Below are positions 52,579 through 61,819 of a DNA stretch of 64,000 nucleotides, one piece after another. This stretch comes from Algoriphagus resistens (GTDB lineage: Bacteria; Bacteroidota; Bacteroidia; Cytophagales; Cyclobacteriaceae): positions 96,886 to 160,885 of the forward strand of contig NZ_LMXN01000015.1 of the NCBI RefSeq assembly GCF_001442615.1, written 5' to 3'. Both the position numbers and the translations under genes were made by a program. How positions within the stretch are numbered: position 1 is the stretch's first letter; the number at the start of each line of letters is the position of its first letter. The notes below the pieces were generated by a model. It made no database searches, was not told where the DNA came from, and was given only the letters and a program-made list of their open reading frames with translations.

Positions 52579-53376
52579 CTATTTTTTCATGTATGACTTG
52601 GCAAAACTTTTGGCTATAAAAGCATTTGGTAACAATGCAGTTAAGCGGCTTGCCATACGGTTCATTCTTCCTGATACAATATAATGCTTACTTTTATCCA
52701 ATGCGATCAATAGCTCTTCTGCAACTTGCTCAGGGGTTTGCAAAGGTGTAGAACCGTTATATTCCGCATTCAGCCTCCATCCTACTTCACCATCCATTCC
52801 GGCAGCGCTATTAAAATTGGTTTTGGTCAATCCGGGACAAAGCAACATCACGTGTACCTTGTATGGTTTACATTCCTGAGTTAACGCCTGGGTAAAGTGG
52901 CGGACAAAAACCTTGCTGGCCGAATAGGTAGCCATATACGGAATAGGCACAAAGGATGCCATAGATGCCACGTTGATGATTGTCCCCCTGTTGCGTGCTT
53001 TCATTTCCTGCAGGAATAAATGGGTCAGCGCTACCAAAGATGAAATATTAAGTTGCAACATCTCCAGTTCCGACTTCAGGGCCAGTTCAGAGAATTCTCC
53101 CCCGGAACCGATTCCCGCATTGTTGATGAGCATTTCCACGTCCAGCCCGCGATGCTTCGTTTCCGTAAAAACCTGTTCAGCAGTTCCTGATTTTGCCAAA
53201 TCTGCAGTAATAAATTGGGCCTTGATGCCATACTTCTCAGTCATCTGCTTGCAGAGAGTGCCTAACTTTTCAGCATTACGGGCCACAAGTAATAGGTTGT
53301 GTTTTCTTTCCGCAAATTTTTGTGCAATAGCTTCCCCTATTCCACCCGATGCACCGGTTATTAAGATTACTTTCAT
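52579..53376 (-). CDS. SDR family short-chain dehydrogenase
   Basis: 265 residues. TGASGGIG at the N-terminus, NNAGIG, and the YSASK motif are intact, so this is likely an active NAD(P)-dependent oxidoreductase of the classical SDR or acetoacetyl-CoA reductase-like kind. It lies between the two AraC family paralogues. Substrate unknown. Confidence 0.92.
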   Translation of the reverse strand: MKVILITGASGGIGEAIAQKFAERKHNLLLVARNAEKLGTLCKQMTEKYGIKAQFITADLAKSGTAEQVFTETKHRGLDVEMLINNAGIGSGGEFSELALKSELEMLQLNISSLVALTHLFLQEMKARNRGTIINVASMASFVPIPYMATYSASKVFVRHFTQALTQECKPYKVHVMLLCPGLTKTNFNSAAGMDGEVGWRLNAEYNGSTPLQTPEQVAEELLIALDKSKHYIVSGRMNRMASRLTALLPNAFIAKSFAKSYMKK

Positions 53377-53679
53377 TTTCTATCATTTTAAATTATGATG
53401 TAAAGTTGAGAAAGCAGGTAGTCTGAAAAGTATCCGATTGTCAGCAATATGTATCCATTAAGCGGTTAAGAGGATTTTTTTTGAAAATGCTGATCCACAC
53501 AGTGGCAACCAACGCAATGCCCTACCAACGGAGAATAGTTGAACTGACTTTGTTTCCTTGGGAAATGGAAGGATGGGCTAAAGCGGGGTTATTAGTGATT
53601 TTAGACATGGACTGGAAACTATTTGTCAGGGAAAGGGCAGATCGGCGAAGTTGTTTTTGAGTTAGAGGTCATATTTGGG
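53377..53679. other. Intergenic region between the SDR and AraC genes
   Basis: 303 bases with broken frames. One minus-strand stretch reads KVSSTILRW then, after a stop, GIALVATVWISIF, as if a small membrane protein gene had decayed. I see no functional gene. Confidence 0.4.
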
Positions 53680-54588
53680 TTAATTGAAAGACTGTCTGAA
53701 TTCCAATGGTGAGACGTTGGTCTTTGCCTTGAACAATTTGCTGAACGACTGGGGGTGCTCAAAACCTAGGTCATATGCTATTTCACTGACTGTCAAAGCA
53801 GAAGTAGACAATTTCTCTTTTGCCTTTTCGATCAGCTTCTCATGGATATGCTGCTGGGCTGTCTGTCCGGTCAGGGATTTCAGCAAACTGCTTAAATAAC
53901 TGGACGATACATTCAGCTTATCCGCGAGGAATTGTACTGAAGGAAGTCCCCTTGACACCAGATCATCCCCATCGAAATAATTGATCAGCAACTCCTCCAT
54001 TTCTTCAAGTAACTGATGGCTGGATTTTTTTCGGGTGATAAACTGTCGGTTATAAAAACGCTCGGCATAGCTCAACAGCGTTTCAAGATGTGCGACGATT
54101 ATCCCCTGACTGAATCCGTCAATATTTGCATCATATTCCTGCTTGATATTGGCAATGATATCATTGATGATGAGTTCTTCTTTTTCAGAAAGAAAAAGTG
54201 CCTCATGGGACGCATAACTAAAGAAGTCATATTGTTTGATTTTCTTAGCTAAAGGAGTATTCCACAATAAATCCGGATGAACGAAAAGCATCCAACCCTC
54301 AAGACCTGCCGGTGCTCCCCCTTCCTCACCACGTAGTATCTGGCCCGGCGACATAAATGCCATCAAACCCTCATCAAAATCATATTTCTGCTGTCCGTAA
54401 AGCAAGTTGTTACAGCCTCTTTTGATGGATATGGCGTAGAAGTCAAAGATCACAGCATGCACATCGGTATGATTTTTAAATTGGGAAACATCCACCAAGC
54501 TGATCAAAGGATGCTTTGGCATTTCCAAGCCTGTCAACCGATGGCCTTCGGCAATGGTTTTTATTCTAAAAGGTTCAGCATTTTTCAT
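53680..54588 (-). CDS. AraC family transcriptional regulator (second paralogue)
   Basis: 302 residues, closely similar in layout to the regulator at 51645. N-terminal KTIAEGHRLTGLEMPKHPLIS and C-terminal HIHEKLIEKAKEKLSTSALT then VSEIAYDLGFEHPQSFSKLF. The last residues SPLEFRQSFN are identical. It lies 12 bases downstream of the small DoxX-like membrane protein gene and may be cotranscribed with it. Confidence 0.93.
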   Translation of the reverse strand: MKNAEPFRIKTIAEGHRLTGLEMPKHPLISLVDVSQFKNHTDVHAVIFDFYAISIKRGCNNLLYGQQKYDFDEGLMAFMSPGQILRGEEGGAPAGLEGWMLFVHPDLLWNTPLAKKIKQYDFFSYASHEALFLSEKEELIINDIIANIKQEYDANIDGFSQGIIVAHLETLLSYAERFYNRQFITRKKSSHQLLEEMEELLINYFDGDDLVSRGLPSVQFLADKLNVSSSYLSSLLKSLTGQTAQQHIHEKLIEKAKEKLSTSALTVSEIAYDLGFEHPQSFSKLFKAKTNVSPLEFRQSFN

Positions 54589-54600
54589 AAGTAAGGATTT

Positions 54601-54945
54601 TCAGGATTTGAAAGGATATTTTAACCATATCATCACCAATGGCATGGCCAGAAAGGGAATTTCAAACAAAGCCATTTTATAGTTTCCGGCATTGAGAGCA
54701 AGAGCCATGATCAGCACGATGACGATGGTATTAAGAATGTTGCTCAAAACGAACGTTTGTGGAAAGAACAGCATCAGGCCGATAAGAATGGAGAAGACCC
54801 CAAAAAATGGCATCACGCTTTTGGTAATACCCAACTCTGACATCATCTGTGCCTGTTGGGCATTTGCAGGTTGAAAAGCATCCCATCCGTGTTTGAAACT
54901 TAGGAAGGCGGATATCAATAAGAGTACTATGCTAAAGATTTTCAT
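54601..54945 (-). CDS. DoxX-like small membrane protein
   Basis: 114 residues with four hydrophobic segments, including SVMPFFGVFSILIGLMLFFP, resembling small DoxX/DUF4345-like membrane proteins. No cysteine pair is seen. It is followed by the AraC regulator at 54588 and may be its target. Function unknown. Confidence 0.65.
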   Translation of the reverse strand: MKIFSIVLLLISAFLSFKHGWDAFQPANAQQAQMMSELGITKSVMPFFGVFSILIGLMLFFPQTFVLSNILNTIVIVLIMALALNAGNYKMALFEIPFLAMPLVMIWLKYPFKS

Positions 54946-55131
54946 AAAATTCAGTTAAATTAAATAAGCATGTATTGCTATGGTACTTAGAATTGGTTTT
55001 TCATTCATGATGACACCTTCCTCCATGATGATTAAGTTATAGCTAATTGATTAGAACTTCTATCCTGTTCCGCTTTGGCCTCTCGGCAAAGAACTGCACT
55101 ATGTCTCAATTTCAAGTTTACAACCTCATCC

Positions 55132-57534
55132 TTATAGTTCGATTTTCACCCCAAAGGTTGGAAACATGCCTAGGCCTGAGCGTGAAACCTGTCCTGAAAG
55201 GGGAATGAACTGTTCAAAGTTTACATTGAAAGTATTTTGGATATCGGTGATGTCCAGAAACACGGTCAGATCGCTTCGCTTCATCCGGATATTGTAGTCA
55301 GCCCGGATATCAAAGCTCACAAAATCGTCCAGCAGCCTTCCGTTTCTGGAGGTTAATTCCTGCGAGTACCGCAACATGCTCAGGTCATTAAAAACATTTT
55401 CATGGACTATATAATCATCAATCGGTCGGCCTGTTGAGTACCTGAACTTGGCAGATAGTACCCATTTGTCATTTGGTTTATAGCTTCCCAATACACTGAA
55501 TACATGAGGTATGTTGAAGGTAAAGTCGTATTCTCCCAATCCGTCGTTATCATCCCTTACACTTTGCATGTAGGAATAACTTACCTGGCCGTAATATTTT
55601 TTCGAGAGCCTTTTGATCAAACTGAAATCAGCCCCGTACGCATGCCCTGTACCGTCATTTGTCAGATAGCCCTCAATCCGGTTTGGCTGGACAATCAAGT
55701 CATCAAACTGCTTGTGCCAAGCCTCTGCCACAAATTTCAAGTCACCCGAGAACTGCATTTTGTAACCAAGGATATTCTGGATAGTCCGTTCGTTTTTGAT
55801 TACATCGCCAAAACTTTGCGCAGCGATATTGGAATAGGCCACATCCTGATAATAGATGCCAGTGGCAAAATTGATACTCTGTCTGTCTCCCAATGTCAGA
55901 CTGCCGCTCAATCTTGGAGAAATAGTGTGCTGCTCCGCAAAGCCTGTGTAATCGTAACGCAAGCCGGGATTCAGGGTCAATCTATTCGTAACGTTCCAAG
56001 AAAGGCTGACATATGCCGAACCATTGAATGCCGTATTTTCAAAGCTGGCATTGTAACGAGCCGGATCCAGAATCTGGTAATATTGGGATGGATCAGGCCG
56101 AACATCTGTAGACCGGAATGTATAAAGAGTATCCACCCGTGCAAGATTTCTCTCGTAGTCCAGATTGATTGCGATGGCATCCAAACCTGCGGTAAGTGTC
56201 AGATTTTCATAGTTCTTAGTATAGATGGACCTGTAACCAAATTCCTGCTGGTTATTTTGAATGGTTCGTAATTCATCTTCATGATACCCGAATTCCGGAT
56301 CGAGTATTTCTCCGTCTGGGGCTAAAGAGGGCGTATAATAACCAAATGTGTTATCTACAGTAGATACCCTGAAATAAAGTACATTTTTCCAAAAACTGGA
56401 CGTACTGGTGAGTGTACGCAGATTTAATCCTATCAAAGCATTACTGCCTCTATGATCCCATAGCGTTAGCCCCGCGCTGTTGTCATCGTTTACATTTGTA
56501 CCCGGATCGATATCGTCGATGCTTCTGCTAGGACTTTCAGGATTGTACATGGCAATAAATGAAAGCTTGTTTTTCCCATTGATTTCCGTAGTGGTTTTAA
56601 CCAGGAAATCACTTAGGGTTATGGTGCCCATATTGGAAATGCCCGTAAGGTTGGCAACTCCGGCAAAATTCTGATAGCGCGCTGAAGTAAAAAGACTTGT
56701 CTTATTGGAGAGTGGACCATCGTAAATCAAGGTAACACCCAATAGCTCAGCCTGAGCACTGAAAGAACTACTTTCCTTATTGCCTTCTTTGATACCAAGT
56801 CCAAGGTAAGAGGAAGATTTACGACCAAACGTGGCATCAAACCCGCCATTCTGAAACTGTACATTATCCACCACACGGGGAGCAAAAATGCTAAACCTTC
56901 CGCCGTTGGGATCATTGAAGCCCGAGGCGATACCCTCTGCTTCCAAATGTGACAGATTGAACATCGGCATATCATCGACCATATACACATTGTCCTGTGT
57001 GCCTTGCCCTCTTGCGGCAATGGCTGAGAACTGGGCTCCTGCACTGACTACTCCGGGCAAAACTGCAAGTGCCCTCATGATATCTCCCTGCGATCCGGCA
57101 TTCCGGAATATTTCTTCCCTGGAATAGGAAAAAGAAGATACCGGGGTAACCGGATTGTTTTCACCCTTAAAGGCCTGTACTGTCACTTCCCCAAGTTCTC
57201 CCACCTCATCGAGCAGCTCAAATTCGGAGTAATAGGTTTTATTGCCAGAAACAATCACATCCGTGACTTTTTTGGTTTGAAAACCAATGAATGAAATCGT
57301 CAGCGCATAGGAGCCTACGGGCACGTTTTCAATGAGAAATGTTCCATCGGAATCCGTAATCGCTCCCTTTTGTGTATTATCCAACTGTACAGTTACCCCT
57401 ATCATCGGTTGCTTGGTTGACTGTTCAATGATTTTTCCTTTGATATTCCCCATGGTTTGGGCTACAGACAGGACGCTCATCATACTAAATATCAGTGTCA
57501 GTATTAAGCCTTTTTCCAAAGAGAAGTATTTCAT
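55132..57534 (-). CDS. TonB-dependent receptor with carboxypeptidase-like domain
   Basis: 800 residues from the ATG at 57534, chosen because it begins a proper signal peptide (MKYFSLEKGLILTLIFSMMS). The longer reading from 57726 adds 64 residues before that signal, which is improbable and would overlap the regulatory repeats. A carboxypeptidase-regulatory-like domain (about 26-110, NIKGKIIEQSTKQPMIGVTV) precedes the plug (SQGDIMRALAVLPGV) and a barrel ending PTFGVKIEL. No SusD partner, so it is a FecA/FpvA-like or peptide receptor rather than SusC. Divergent from a LytS/LytTR pair with which it shares a regulatory region. Confidence 0.88.
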   Translation of the reverse strand: MKYFSLEKGLILTLIFSMMSVLSVAQTMGNIKGKIIEQSTKQPMIGVTVQLDNTQKGAITDSDGTFLIENVPVGSYALTISFIGFQTKKVTDVIVSGNKTYYSEFELLDEVGELGEVTVQAFKGENNPVTPVSSFSYSREEIFRNAGSQGDIMRALAVLPGVVSAGAQFSAIAARGQGTQDNVYMVDDMPMFNLSHLEAEGIASGFNDPNGGRFSIFAPRVVDNVQFQNGGFDATFGRKSSSYLGLGIKEGNKESSSFSAQAELLGVTLIYDGPLSNKTSLFTSARYQNFAGVANLTGISNMGTITLSDFLVKTTTEINGKNKLSFIAMYNPESPSRSIDDIDPGTNVNDDNSAGLTLWDHRGSNALIGLNLRTLTSTSSFWKNVLYFRVSTVDNTFGYYTPSLAPDGEILDPEFGYHEDELRTIQNNQQEFGYRSIYTKNYENLTLTAGLDAIAINLDYERNLARVDTLYTFRSTDVRPDPSQYYQILDPARYNASFENTAFNGSAYVSLSWNVTNRLTLNPGLRYDYTGFAEQHTISPRLSGSLTLGDRQSINFATGIYYQDVAYSNIAAQSFGDVIKNERTIQNILGYKMQFSGDLKFVAEAWHKQFDDLIVQPNRIEGYLTNDGTGHAYGADFSLIKRLSKKYYGQVSYSYMQSVRDDNDGLGEYDFTFNIPHVFSVLGSYKPNDKWVLSAKFRYSTGRPIDDYIVHENVFNDLSMLRYSQELTSRNGRLLDDFVSFDIRADYNIRMKRSDLTVFLDITDIQNTFNVNFEQFIPLSGQVSRSGLGMFPTFGVKIEL

Positions 57535-57582
57535 TTCAGATGATTTATAAAACAAAGTTGCAATTGCTTTATTCATCGGAGT

Positions 57583-57612
57583 TAGCCAAAATTGCCTTTG
57601 TTGTAGCCAAAA
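57583..57612 (-). promoter_or_regulatory. 21-bp direct-repeat site C upstream of the TonB receptor
   Basis: TAGCCAAAA at 57583-57591 and again at 57604-57612, identical copies 21 bases apart, 49 bases before the receptor start. In gene direction it reads TTTTGGCTA twice. LytTR-type regulators bind two direct repeats on one face of the helix at about this spacing. The strongest of the five sites. Confidence 0.75.
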
Positions 57613-57794
57613 TTTCCTGTCTGAAAAAGTTGCTTTTGACTGTACCTCAGGTTCAGTAGTTAAATTCAGTCTGCTACTTAGCTTTTGAAAGTGCATAGGT
57701 TTGTGATTTATCATGGTGTTTTGCATTAGTTTCCTCGGGTTGATTTTTCCGAGAGTGCTAAAGTAGATGGGATCACAAAGCGGTTTTTTGGAAT

Positions 57795-57824
57795 TATACC
57801 AAACAGGCTGGCTTTTATAGCAAA
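57795..57824 (-). promoter_or_regulatory. 21-bp direct-repeat site D in the divergent region
   Basis: TATACCAAA (57795-57803) and TATAGCAAA (57816-57824), 21 bases apart. Read on the minus strand it points toward the receptor, 261 bases away. It may be a secondary site for the same regulator. Confidence 0.5.
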
Positions 57825-58011
57825 TGGGAATTTTAGGAGTAAATACTACTTAAAATCCGAGAAATACAGACCAGTGCATGAACTAACCTAAACTGAGGAC
57901 TAGATTCTTACCCTTCAAAAAATCGATCAAGCTTGCTTGATGAAATCATAAAGATCAGTTTTTAGGATCAAGGAATAAGGAATTCACCGGGATTCTCTTG
58001 ATTCCATTTGG

Positions 58012-58041
58012 TTTTGTATAATATGTAGTGGCTTTTGTATA
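58012..58041 (+). promoter_or_regulatory. 21-bp direct-repeat site E before the kinase gene
   Basis: TTTTGTATA at 58012-58020 and identical at 58033-58041, 21 bases apart, ending 85 bases before the kinase start. It reads toward the kinase operon in the orientation opposite to sites A-D, consistent with the opposite gene direction. Suggests autoregulation. Confidence 0.7.
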
Positions 58042-58125
58042 AAATCAGGTGAGGACTTTTATTTCTGATCTACATTTGAAAGCAATTGGCATACACTCCG
58101 GCGCTCATTAACACATATATTAATA

Positions 58126-59151
58126 ATGGAAAAAGATTGGGTATATAATTTTTTTGTTTCTTCCGACTACCGGTTGGCACGCCATATTTTAATGATTTTG
58201 TTGACCACATTGGTGCTATTCAATAGCCAGCCGCAATTTATTGAACCCGTTCAGTCCATTATCAATAGTGGACTTGTTTTGGTTTTCGTGTCATTGTTTT
58301 ACCTGAATATGTACTGGTATGTTCCCCGGTTTTTCTTCAAAAATCAGTACTTCTCATATGCTTTATCTGTTATTTCCACCATTGCCGTTATTTCTTCCAT
58401 ATACTTTTTCAGTTGGGAAATTTTGGCTTCCTATAGGAGGGAAGATGCTTATAGAGAAGCCGCAGGAATACTTTCTGTATCCTTTGTGGTCCTGGTATTG
58501 ACAATGGCTTCCACTGCAATTAAATTGTTTCAGCGCTCTATCCTTGATAGCCTCAGGATAAACGAACTCGAAAAAACGACACTGAGATCTGAAATGGAGC
58601 AACTTAAAAACCAGATCAATCCGCACTTTCTGTTCAATATGCTCAACAATGCTAACGTACTCACACAAAAAAATCCTGTGAAGGCATCCCAAGTATTGAT
58701 GAAGCTCAGTGATTTGCTTCGGTATCAATTGTACGATAGTGCAAGGAGCAGTGTGCTACTCACTTCTGAAATCCATTTTTTGGAAGATTTTTTGAATTTG
58801 GAGCAAATTCGAAGGGATAATTTTGAATACCTTGTATCAAAGCAAGGGGAAATAAGCTGGGTTCAGATCGCACCATTGCTCTTGATCACCTTTGTGGAGA
58901 ATGCCATAAAGCACAATGTTGATTCAGAAAAGAAGTCTTATGTCCATCTGTATTTTGAAGTAGGCCATAACCAATTGCTCTTTAAATGCATCAATTCAAA
59001 ACCACGCATTATCTCCAAAAAAACCGAAGCCGGAGGATTGGGGTTGGCCAATGTAAAACGCAGGCTGGAACTGATTTACCCTGCGAGGCATGCCTTACAG
59101 ATAGAAGATAATACTGACACATATAGCGTATCATTAACCATCAACTTATGA
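58126..59151 (+). CDS. LytS-type sensor histidine kinase
   Basis: 341 residues. Four hydrophobic segments (about 17-35, 48-65, 78-98, 115-135) make the membrane sensor. The phosphorylation motif NQINPHFLFNMLNNANV has H167, and the ATPase part includes LLITFVENAIKHNV and GGLGLANVKRRLEL. This is the His_kinase family of LytS/YehU type. The regulator gene overlaps its last 4 bases, so they are translated together. Confidence 0.93.
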   Translation: MEKDWVYNFFVSSDYRLARHILMILLTTLVLFNSQPQFIEPVQSIINSGLVLVFVSLFYLNMYWYVPRFFFKNQYFSYALSVISTIAVISSIYFFSWEILASYRREDAYREAAGILSVSFVVLVLTMASTAIKLFQRSILDSLRINELEKTTLRSEMEQLKNQINPHFLFNMLNNANVLTQKNPVKASQVLMKLSDLLRYQLYDSARSSVLLTSEIHFLEDFLNLEQIRRDNFEYLVSKQGEISWVQIAPLLLITFVENAIKHNVDSEKKSYVHLYFEVGHNQLLFKCINSKPRIISKKTEAGGLGLANVKRRLELIYPARHALQIEDNTDTYSVSLTINL

Positions 59152-59873
59152 CCTGTATTATAGTAGATGATGAACCACTGGCAAGAGAAGCCATTCAATT
59201 ATTGGTGGGAAAAACCAAAGATCTGCTACTGCTGGACAGTTTTAGCAGCGCCAATAGCGCTTCAGCATTTTTAGCCGACCATATAGTAGATCTTATATTT
59301 TTGGACATTCAAATGCCGGGAATCACCGGAATTGAATTTGCCAGAACTATACCTCAAAAAACACTTGTTATTTTCACCACAGCCTACAGCGAATTCGCCC
59401 TAGACAGCTACGAAGTGGATGCGATAGATTACCTGATTAAACCTGTTCGGCAGGAACGGTTCCAGAAGGCTGTAGAAAAAGCACAATCCTATTTCAAGCT
59501 GCTTGAGGCCGATCATTCGAATAACAATATCGAAACAATTGCAGGTGATTATTTCTTTGTGAAGGCAGACCGAAAAACCTTTAAAATATTCTTCAAAGAC
59601 ATACTGTATATAGAAGGACTTAAAGACTATGTCGTGCTGCACACTGAAGAAAGGAAGATCATAACGGCCATGAATATTAAAACGATCCATGCGCAATTGC
59701 CGCATAAACTGTTTGTTAGAACAAGCAAATCCTATATCGTGAACGTGCAGCACATATCCTCTTTTGATAACAATTCTATCTACATCCAACAAAGTGAAAT
59801 ACCGATTGGAGAAATTTACCGAGGTTATTTCTTTGATGAGTATGTTACGAAGAAATTAATAGGCAGAGGGTAG
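59148..59873 (+). CDS. LytTR-type response regulator
   Basis: 241 residues. Receiver domain with D53 (DLIFLDIQMPG), TTAYSEFALDSYEVDAIDYLIKP; and a C-terminal LytTR DNA-binding domain (about 140-235: FFVKADRKTFKIFFKDILYIEG, FVRTSKSYIVNVQHI). LytTR proteins bind paired direct repeats at about two helical turns; the sites at 48513-58041 fit this. Pairs with the LytS-type kinase encoded upstream. Confidence 0.94.
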   Translation: MTCIIVDDEPLAREAIQLLVGKTKDLLLLDSFSSANSASAFLADHIVDLIFLDIQMPGITGIEFARTIPQKTLVIFTTAYSEFALDSYEVDAIDYLIKPVRQERFQKAVEKAQSYFKLLEADHSNNNIETIAGDYFFVKADRKTFKIFFKDILYIEGLKDYVVLHTEERKIITAMNIKTIHAQLPHKLFVRTSKSYIVNVQHISSFDNNSIYIQQSEIPIGEIYRGYFFDEYVTKKLIGRG

Positions 59874-60081
59874 TATGCTATCATATTAATGATTCTCAAT
59901 TAAGTAAGTTATTTGAAACTTTAAAACTGCTAAAAACAGTAAACAGAATTGTAGATAATTCCACTTATCGGATTCACCGGCTCTTACCGATTTCAGTAAA
60001 AAAGGAGTGTCCTCAATTATCATCTAGGGATTTACCGGAAAGGAAAAGAGAGTTGGCCCTAGAAAAGACAAAAAAAGAGCC
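59874..60081. other. Noncoding stretch after the response regulator
   Basis: 208 bases with no gene and no clear terminator. It leads into the RadC remnant. Confidence 0.4.
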
Positions 60082-60178
60082 CTAAAGCCCCCCTTCATCT
60101 GCAAAGGAATAATATCCTTCGCCTGTCATAATCAAATGATCCAGTACCGGGATATCCAGAATCTCACCCGCTTTTGTG
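60082..60178 (-). pseudogene. C-terminal RadC fragment
   Basis: The reading LDIPVLDHLIMTGEGYYSFA followed by DEGGL and a stop matches the end of the RadC at 45989-46459 at most positions (VLDH, EGYYSFADEG). The N-terminal metal site is missing; upstream the sequence is unrelated from about 60180. So it is the remnant of a second element or of a duplication of the same island. Confidence 0.85.
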
Positions 60179-60234
60179 GAACAGTGAATTATGAAGCACC
60201 ATCAGCGCTAAGGCGACAAAGCCCGGAAGGAAAT

Positions 60235-60271
60235 GGAATAAATAGCGCAGCGGCTTTATGCTGAACGCCCC
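60235..60271. repeat. GC-rich island motif, copy 2 of 3
   Basis: GGAATAAATAGCGCAGCGGC followed by TTTATG and a CCCC run, the shortest version of the motif at 46533-46587. Confidence 0.5.
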
Positions 60272-60647
60272 GACCGGAACGCCTATCTTTGTACCGAAAT
60301 AATAAGAACTAAAAACTTTACTTTGAGTAGATCGATAACTGTTTTGTGTATCAGGCACTAGTATCCTTTGAAAACGATCCTGTACCTCATTTTTAAAACA
60401 GGTCATGATTTATCTCCAAATCAAGCTTTAAAAATGCAGCGTTGAAAGCTGCTGATTATAACCTGCACAAACCCGAGCGAATCTGGATAGGTTTTGTGTC
60501 CCATGACGTTTGTGTTTTAGGGTTGAACTTTGATTCAATTCCTCTTTGCCCTTAAATCTGCGGGATGCTGCTAAACATTTTTTAAAAGAAAAAACAGCAA
60601 AAAAGAAAGCACGAAAGACAGGGGCGGTCCATGGGACTAAAGGAGCC

Positions 60648-60701
60648 GGAATAAAAAGCGCAGCGGAGCCAGCGGCTTTGATGCCATCCCTTTTGTCCCC
60701 C
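60648..60701. repeat. GC-rich island motif, copy 3 of 3
   Basis: GGAATAAAAAGCGCAGCGGA, then GGCTTT and a CCCCC run, as in the copies at 46533 and 60235. The GCGCAGCGG core is shared with copy 2. Confidence 0.5.
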
Positions 60702-60960
60702 TTTTGTAAAAGTCAACCTATACCACCCCTATATTCGCTGCGCTTTTCTGCCGTTGATTTTAAAAAGTAACAGAAGAAAAGCCCTCGCCTTTCAAAAATC
60801 TGTAATCTATCCCAGTATGCCCTTTTCGACCGTACAAAATCCTCTTTATGGTTATTGCTCTAATAATATGCGCTGCATATCCTCGTAAACAGGATGACAA
60901 AAAAGTCATTACCCATAAATAAGTCAAGAAAGCCTGCAAAAACCCACATCAGACGGTTAA

Positions 60961-61258
60961 TTTCACCAATATCCCTGTTGTTTTCACCAATTCTTCAAAT
61001 CGTATTGAAATTTTTCGTATGGGCTTCCCGACAGTGAATAATAGGTGCAAAAGTATCCTTCTCCGCATTAAAATCTAGCTGTTTTTTAGTGTTTTACCGA
61101 TTTTCAGCCTGAATTCTACCAATAGTATCACTATAGCTTCCAAAATGGCAGCTTAACTACAGCGATTCCTCTTGCTTCAGACTTTTTCCTTCTTCTGGCA
61201 GGAAATTCCATATCATTTTTATTCAAAAACTCATCAAAAACCCTTGCTGAACTGAAAG
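60961..61258. repeat. 298-bp noncoding direct repeat, unit 1
   Basis: Starts with TTTCACCAATATCCCTGTTG and ends near GCTGAACTGAAAG. The following unit has the same start, the same AATCGTATTGAAATTTT, CTTCTGGCAGGAAATTCCAT and CCCTTGCTGAACTG blocks. Frames are interrupted, so it is not a gene. TTTCACC is repeated at 60961 and 60982, a 21-base phase. Confidence 0.85.
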
Positions 61259-61558
61259 TTTCACCAATATCCCTGTTGTTTTCACCAATTTTTCAAATCG
61301 TATTGAAATTTTACGTATGAGCTTCCCGATTGTGAATAAGGATTGCAAAAGTGCCCTTCTTTTCATTAAATGCGAGCTGTTTTTTAGGTGTTTAACCGAT
61401 TTTCAAGTTGAATTCTACCAATAGCATCACTATACCTCCCAAAATGGCAGCTTAACCGCAGTGTTACCTCTTACTTCAGATTCTTTCCTTCTTCTGGCAG
61501 GAAATTCCATGACTTTTTTATTGAAAAACTGACCAAAAACCCTTGCTGAACTGTAAGT
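61259..61558. repeat. 298-bp noncoding direct repeat, unit 2
   Basis: Second tandem copy. TTTCACC occurs at 61259 and 61280, again 21 bases apart. From 61557 a third, degenerate start (TTATACCCAAAACCCTGCTA) follows. The unit period of about 298-300 with internal 21-bp steps resembles iteron-like or partition-like DNA, but no replication gene is near. Confidence 0.85.
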
Positions 61559-61819
61559 TATACCCAAAACCCTGCTAATTGTACCATTTCTGGATACCCT
61601 TGAGAATTCTTGCTGATATTTATTCCAAGCCTAGAACGGATTCTGATTGGTCTGAAAGCCCATTCTAATAGCTGTTGAGGGATTCAAAAATCACAGGACG
61701 CGATTCACATAACCACTAATAAAGAATCAAGCCCTTGAAGGTTAGGCATAGCATTTAGAAAAGGATGCGACAAATGGCGGATGACCAATAGGCTTAGCAT
61801 CTTTAATTAAAAAACAAGA
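61559..61819. other. Degenerate third repeat and spacer
   Basis: 261 bases. The first 36 bases align with the start of the 298-bp repeat at about 25 positions; the rest has no recognised feature. Confidence 0.4.

Larger units (their letters stand above)
57535..58125. other. Regulatory region between the TonB receptor and kinase genes
   Basis: 591 bases between the receptor start and the kinase start, with three 21-bp direct-repeat pairs (57583, 57795, 58012). The part at 57535-57726 is an open continuation of the receptor frame but lacks signal-like features and is taken as noncoding. No other gene is visible. Confidence 0.7.
60179..60960. other. Gene-poor stretch with two copies of the GC-rich motif
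   Basis: 782 bases. GC-rich motif copies at 60235-60271 and 60648-60701. Short open stretches (60164-60406 minus, 60546-60770 plus) have no recognisable domain. Nothing here can be called a gene. Confidence 0.45.

Noticed and set aside
57535..57726. 64-residue N-terminal extension of the TonB receptor
   Set aside because: The signal peptide begins at 57534, and the extension overlaps the LytTR-like repeat site.
60164..60406. 80-codon open frame on the minus strand
   Set aside because: It runs into the RadC remnant in another frame and matches no family I know.
60546..60770. 74-codon open frame on the plus strand
   Set aside because: Lysine/alanine-rich then irregular; contains the GC-rich motif and looks noncoding.
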